NCBI GenBank assembly: GCA_963790435.1
Contig: CAWBOI010000001.1
Span: 186,001 to 250,000 of the forward strand
Length of the DNA stretch: 64,000 nucleotides
Reading direction: 5' to 3'
From: Ilyomonas sp963790435
GTDB lineage: Bacteria; Bacteroidota; Bacteroidia; Chitinophagales; Chitinophagaceae
The notes below the pieces were generated by a model that worked only from the letters and a program-made list of their open reading frames with translations, was not told the DNA's origin and searched no databases. Position 1 is the first letter of the stretch. Every line of letters begins with the position of its first letter. Shown here in pieces: positions 62,429 through 64,000 of this stretch. Made by a program: the position numbers and the translations under genes.

Positions 62429-62899
62429 TTAATTCAAATATTTAGGTATAAGCTTACCCAGAGAATTTGCATCTTCGTCAACGGCAACAATTTTCCCGCT
62501 TTTGTCTAATAAATAAGTGGTCGGAATAACAGAAATTACCCATTGATTTGCCACAGTACCGGATTTGTCATTCACATGAATCCAGGAAGATTGGTCATTT
62601 AATACGGCTTGAAGCCAGGCATTTGGGTTATCGTCAAGCGAAATTCCGTAAATTTCAAACCCTTTGTCGTGGTATAGAGAATACAGCTTTTTTAAACCAG
62701 GAACGGTTTGTCGGCAAGGGCGGCACCAGCTTGCCCAAAAATCAATCAACACTACTTTTCCTTTTAAAGACGACAAAGCAATGATTTGGTTTTTCGCATC
62801 GGGCAACTTTATTTCTTTTGCCATATTTCCGGGTTGGGGCTGCGCAAAACAAGAAAGAGACAGAAAAAGGGCAAAACCAAAAACAGTTATTCGCTTCAT
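62429..62899 (-). CDS. TlpA-like thioredoxin-fold protein, exported
   Basis: The 156-residue protein has a signal peptide (ITVFGFALFLSLSCFAQ) and a thioredoxin fold of the TlpA/ResA group, with IDFWASWCRPCRQTVPGL holding C59-x2-C62. These periplasmic proteins reduce or form disulfides, for example in cytochrome maturation. The proline opposite the active site is in VISVIPTTYLLD. It lies 14 bases after the HMA-type gene, forming an operon with possible metal or redox function. Confidence 0.9.
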   Translation of the reverse strand: MKRITVFGFALFLSLSCFAQPQPGNMAKEIKLPDAKNQIIALSSLKGKVVLIDFWASWCRPCRQTVPGLKKLYSLYHDKGFEIYGISLDDNPNAWLQAVLNDQSSWIHVNDKSGTVANQWVISVIPTTYLLDKSGKIVAVDEDANSLGKLIPKYLN

Positions 62900-62913
62900 A
62901 CTTTCAACTTTGT

Positions 62914-63300
62914 TTATTGTTTTTTATCATCACAAACCTTTTCCGCGCTGTTCGCTCCGCTTCTATCATATTTGCAGCATGAAGGTAACTTGTTGTACGA
63001 CTGATCTGCTGCTTTTATATCGCGGGTATCGTAACCAACGGCGGCAATTTTCTTTTCAATTGCCAATACCGATGTGGTAGAATCGTTGTAAGAAACGCTC
63101 AACAATTTGCTCTTCTCGTTCCAGTCGGCTGTGGTCGCGCCAGCTTGCTTGGCTGCTTTTTCAATTTGTCCTTTGCAACTTTCGCAAACGCCGGCAACTG
63201 TTACAGTATCCGTTTTATCGTTCGCTTTTGCATTTATTGATAAAACCAAACCCATTGCGATTACAGAAATCAGCGTAAAAAACTTCCTGTTCATATTCAT
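62914..63300 (-). CDS. Exported heavy-metal-associated (HMA) domain protein
   Basis: The 128-residue protein has a signal peptide (FFTLISVIAMGLVLSINAKA) followed by an HMA fold: TVTVAGVCESCKGQIEKAAK with metal-binding C39-x2-C42, and VSYNDSTTSVLAIEKKIAAV. A C-terminal tail adds Cys-Cys (LPSCCKYD) and another Cys before the end, which might give extra metal sites. Copper or another soft metal is the likely ligand. It is cotranscribed with the TlpA-like protein, and a porin gene lies upstream. Confidence 0.85.
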   Translation of the reverse strand: MNMNRKFFTLISVIAMGLVLSINAKANDKTDTVTVAGVCESCKGQIEKAAKQAGATTADWNEKSKLLSVSYNDSTTSVLAIEKKIAAVGYDTRDIKAADQSYNKLPSCCKYDRSGANSAEKVCDDKKQ

Positions 63301-63352
63301 ACATTATCAAACAAAAATAAAAAATAAATAATGCTAATGACGAGCCGACACG

Positions 63353-64000
63353 CTAATTAACAAAGCTCCACCAAACACCAAACCGTATCCAAAGTGCATT
63401 TTGCGGATAATGTGGCGCTGAAAAATTGTGATTCAAAAAACCGAAACTGCCATTGTATTTATCCAAAGTATTCAGGTTTTCCAACCGGATAAACGCTTTA
63501 AAGCTTTTGATTCTGAAATTGAAATACACATTTACATCGGGGCGATTGCTTATGGTCGAATCGGATTGATAATAAAACTGGCCATTCAATGGCGTGTACC
63601 CATCGGCTTTGTAAGGTGTAAAATATCTTACCTCAATACCGGTTGAGAGGTATAGATTTTTATAAAAATTACCCTCAAAAGCAAGCCGGTTTCTTGTATA
63701 AACCTGGGGCAAGTGCACCGGCGCATTGCCAGCCGATTGCTGAAAAGCCGCTTCGGTGTACCAAAACAAATGTTTCGATAATCTGAATTTCTTATCAAGT
63801 CCAACAGTTAGGTAGTTAAAAAGAGAAGATTGCTGTTGTAGTGTAAAGTAATCGGTGAAATAAGTGTAATTGGTAACGGCATAATAATTTGCATACAAAT
63901 GCAATTGGGCTTCAGGAATAAAAAGATTTCCAAAGAGTTTGGCAACATTGGTATTGTGAATGGAGCCAATAGGAATAACCGGAAAGGAAGTAATATTCTG
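63353..64000 (-). CDS. Putative porin, 3' part only
   Basis: The frame is open to the right edge of the window, so only the C-terminal 215 residues are seen. Alternating aromatic strands (AAFQQSAGNAPVHLPQVYTR, NLYLSTGIEVRYFTPYKADG, LWIRFGVWWSFVN) with a terminal aromatic residue indicate an outer-membrane beta-barrel, resembling Bacteroidota 'putative porin' proteins. The upstream in-frame residues from 64000 to 63905 read without a stop. The ligand is unknown; the HMA and TlpA genes follow downstream. Confidence 0.75.
   Translation of the reverse strand, partial: QNITSFPVIPIGSIHNTNVAKLFGNLFIPEAQLHLYANYYAVTNYTYFTDYFTLQQQSSLFNYLTVGLDKKFRLSKHLFWYTEAAFQQSAGNAPVHLPQVYTRNRLAFEGNFYKNLYLSTGIEVRYFTPYKADGYTPLNGQFYYQSDSTISNRPDVNVYFNFRIKSFKAFIRLENLNTLDKYNGSFGFLNHNFSAPHYPQNALWIRFGVWWSFVN

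Noticed and set aside
1..64000. tRNA or rRNA genes
   Set aside because: I looked for T-loop (GTTCGAATC-like) and rRNA signatures; the few GTTCGAA matches lie within protein genes and lack a cloverleaf.

Overview
The window reads as chromosome of a Bacteroidota bacterium, most likely a member of the Chitinophagaceae. This rests on moderately AT-rich DNA, candidate -7 promoter boxes of the Bacteroidota form TAnnTTTG, a protein with a type IX secretion tail, an amidase-MlaD-OstA cluster facing lptD, a TPR protein after gyrA, and a class A RNase P RNA. Almost all genes are housekeeping. There is no prophage, intact insertion sequence, CRISPR array, tRNA or rRNA gene that I could recognise.

Layout. 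1-3.0 kb: start of a MarR-type regulator facing a BlaI-type repressor with an M56 sensor protease that also carries an amidase domain and TonB-related parts. 3.0-10.6 kb: purM, ribF, holA, fabI, a histidine kinase with an ethylene-receptor-like membrane domain, and recN. 10.8-17.2 kb: an acyl-CoA carboxylase carboxyltransferase, two small conserved genes, an Lrp-type regulator facing ahcY, a toxin-antitoxin pair with a broken toxin, and an aminopeptidase P. 17.3-29 kb: outer-membrane functions (TonB-dependent receptor, OstA-like protein, MlaD, amidase, LptD), an endonuclease III homologue and a Smr-domain protein. 29-32 kb: accessory patch with an HXXEE membrane protein, a Crp/Fnr regulator, a truncated copy of the Smr gene's 5' end, and an acyltransferase. 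32-50 kb: gyrA, TPR protein, valS-PAP2-GNAT, RidA, SIMPL, oxidoreductase, MFS transporter, pcm, amidohydrolase, polyprenyl synthase, amino acid permease. 51-64 kb: two surface proteins, dnaE broken by a one-base frameshift, EI24 protein, rnpB, thiolase, lepB, cdd, an AT-rich gap, TlpA-like thioredoxin, HMA protein and a partial porin.

The most unusual signals are not genes. (1) The 11-base word TTTGTTTTTGC occurs about 21 times by eye, on both strands, in all three codon frames and inside terminator arms, far above chance; it looks like a genome-signature word comparable to uptake sequences. (2) Short repeat fragments, most of which also look like intergenic repeat DNA, are translated in frame inside purM, ribF and valS, like the palindromic elements of Rickettsia. 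(3) Two intergenic gaps are bounded by 32-40 base imperfect inverted repeats. (4) The BlaR1-like sensor has an unusual domain fusion. (5) Two genes, dnaE and a YoeB-like toxin, are each broken by a single base.
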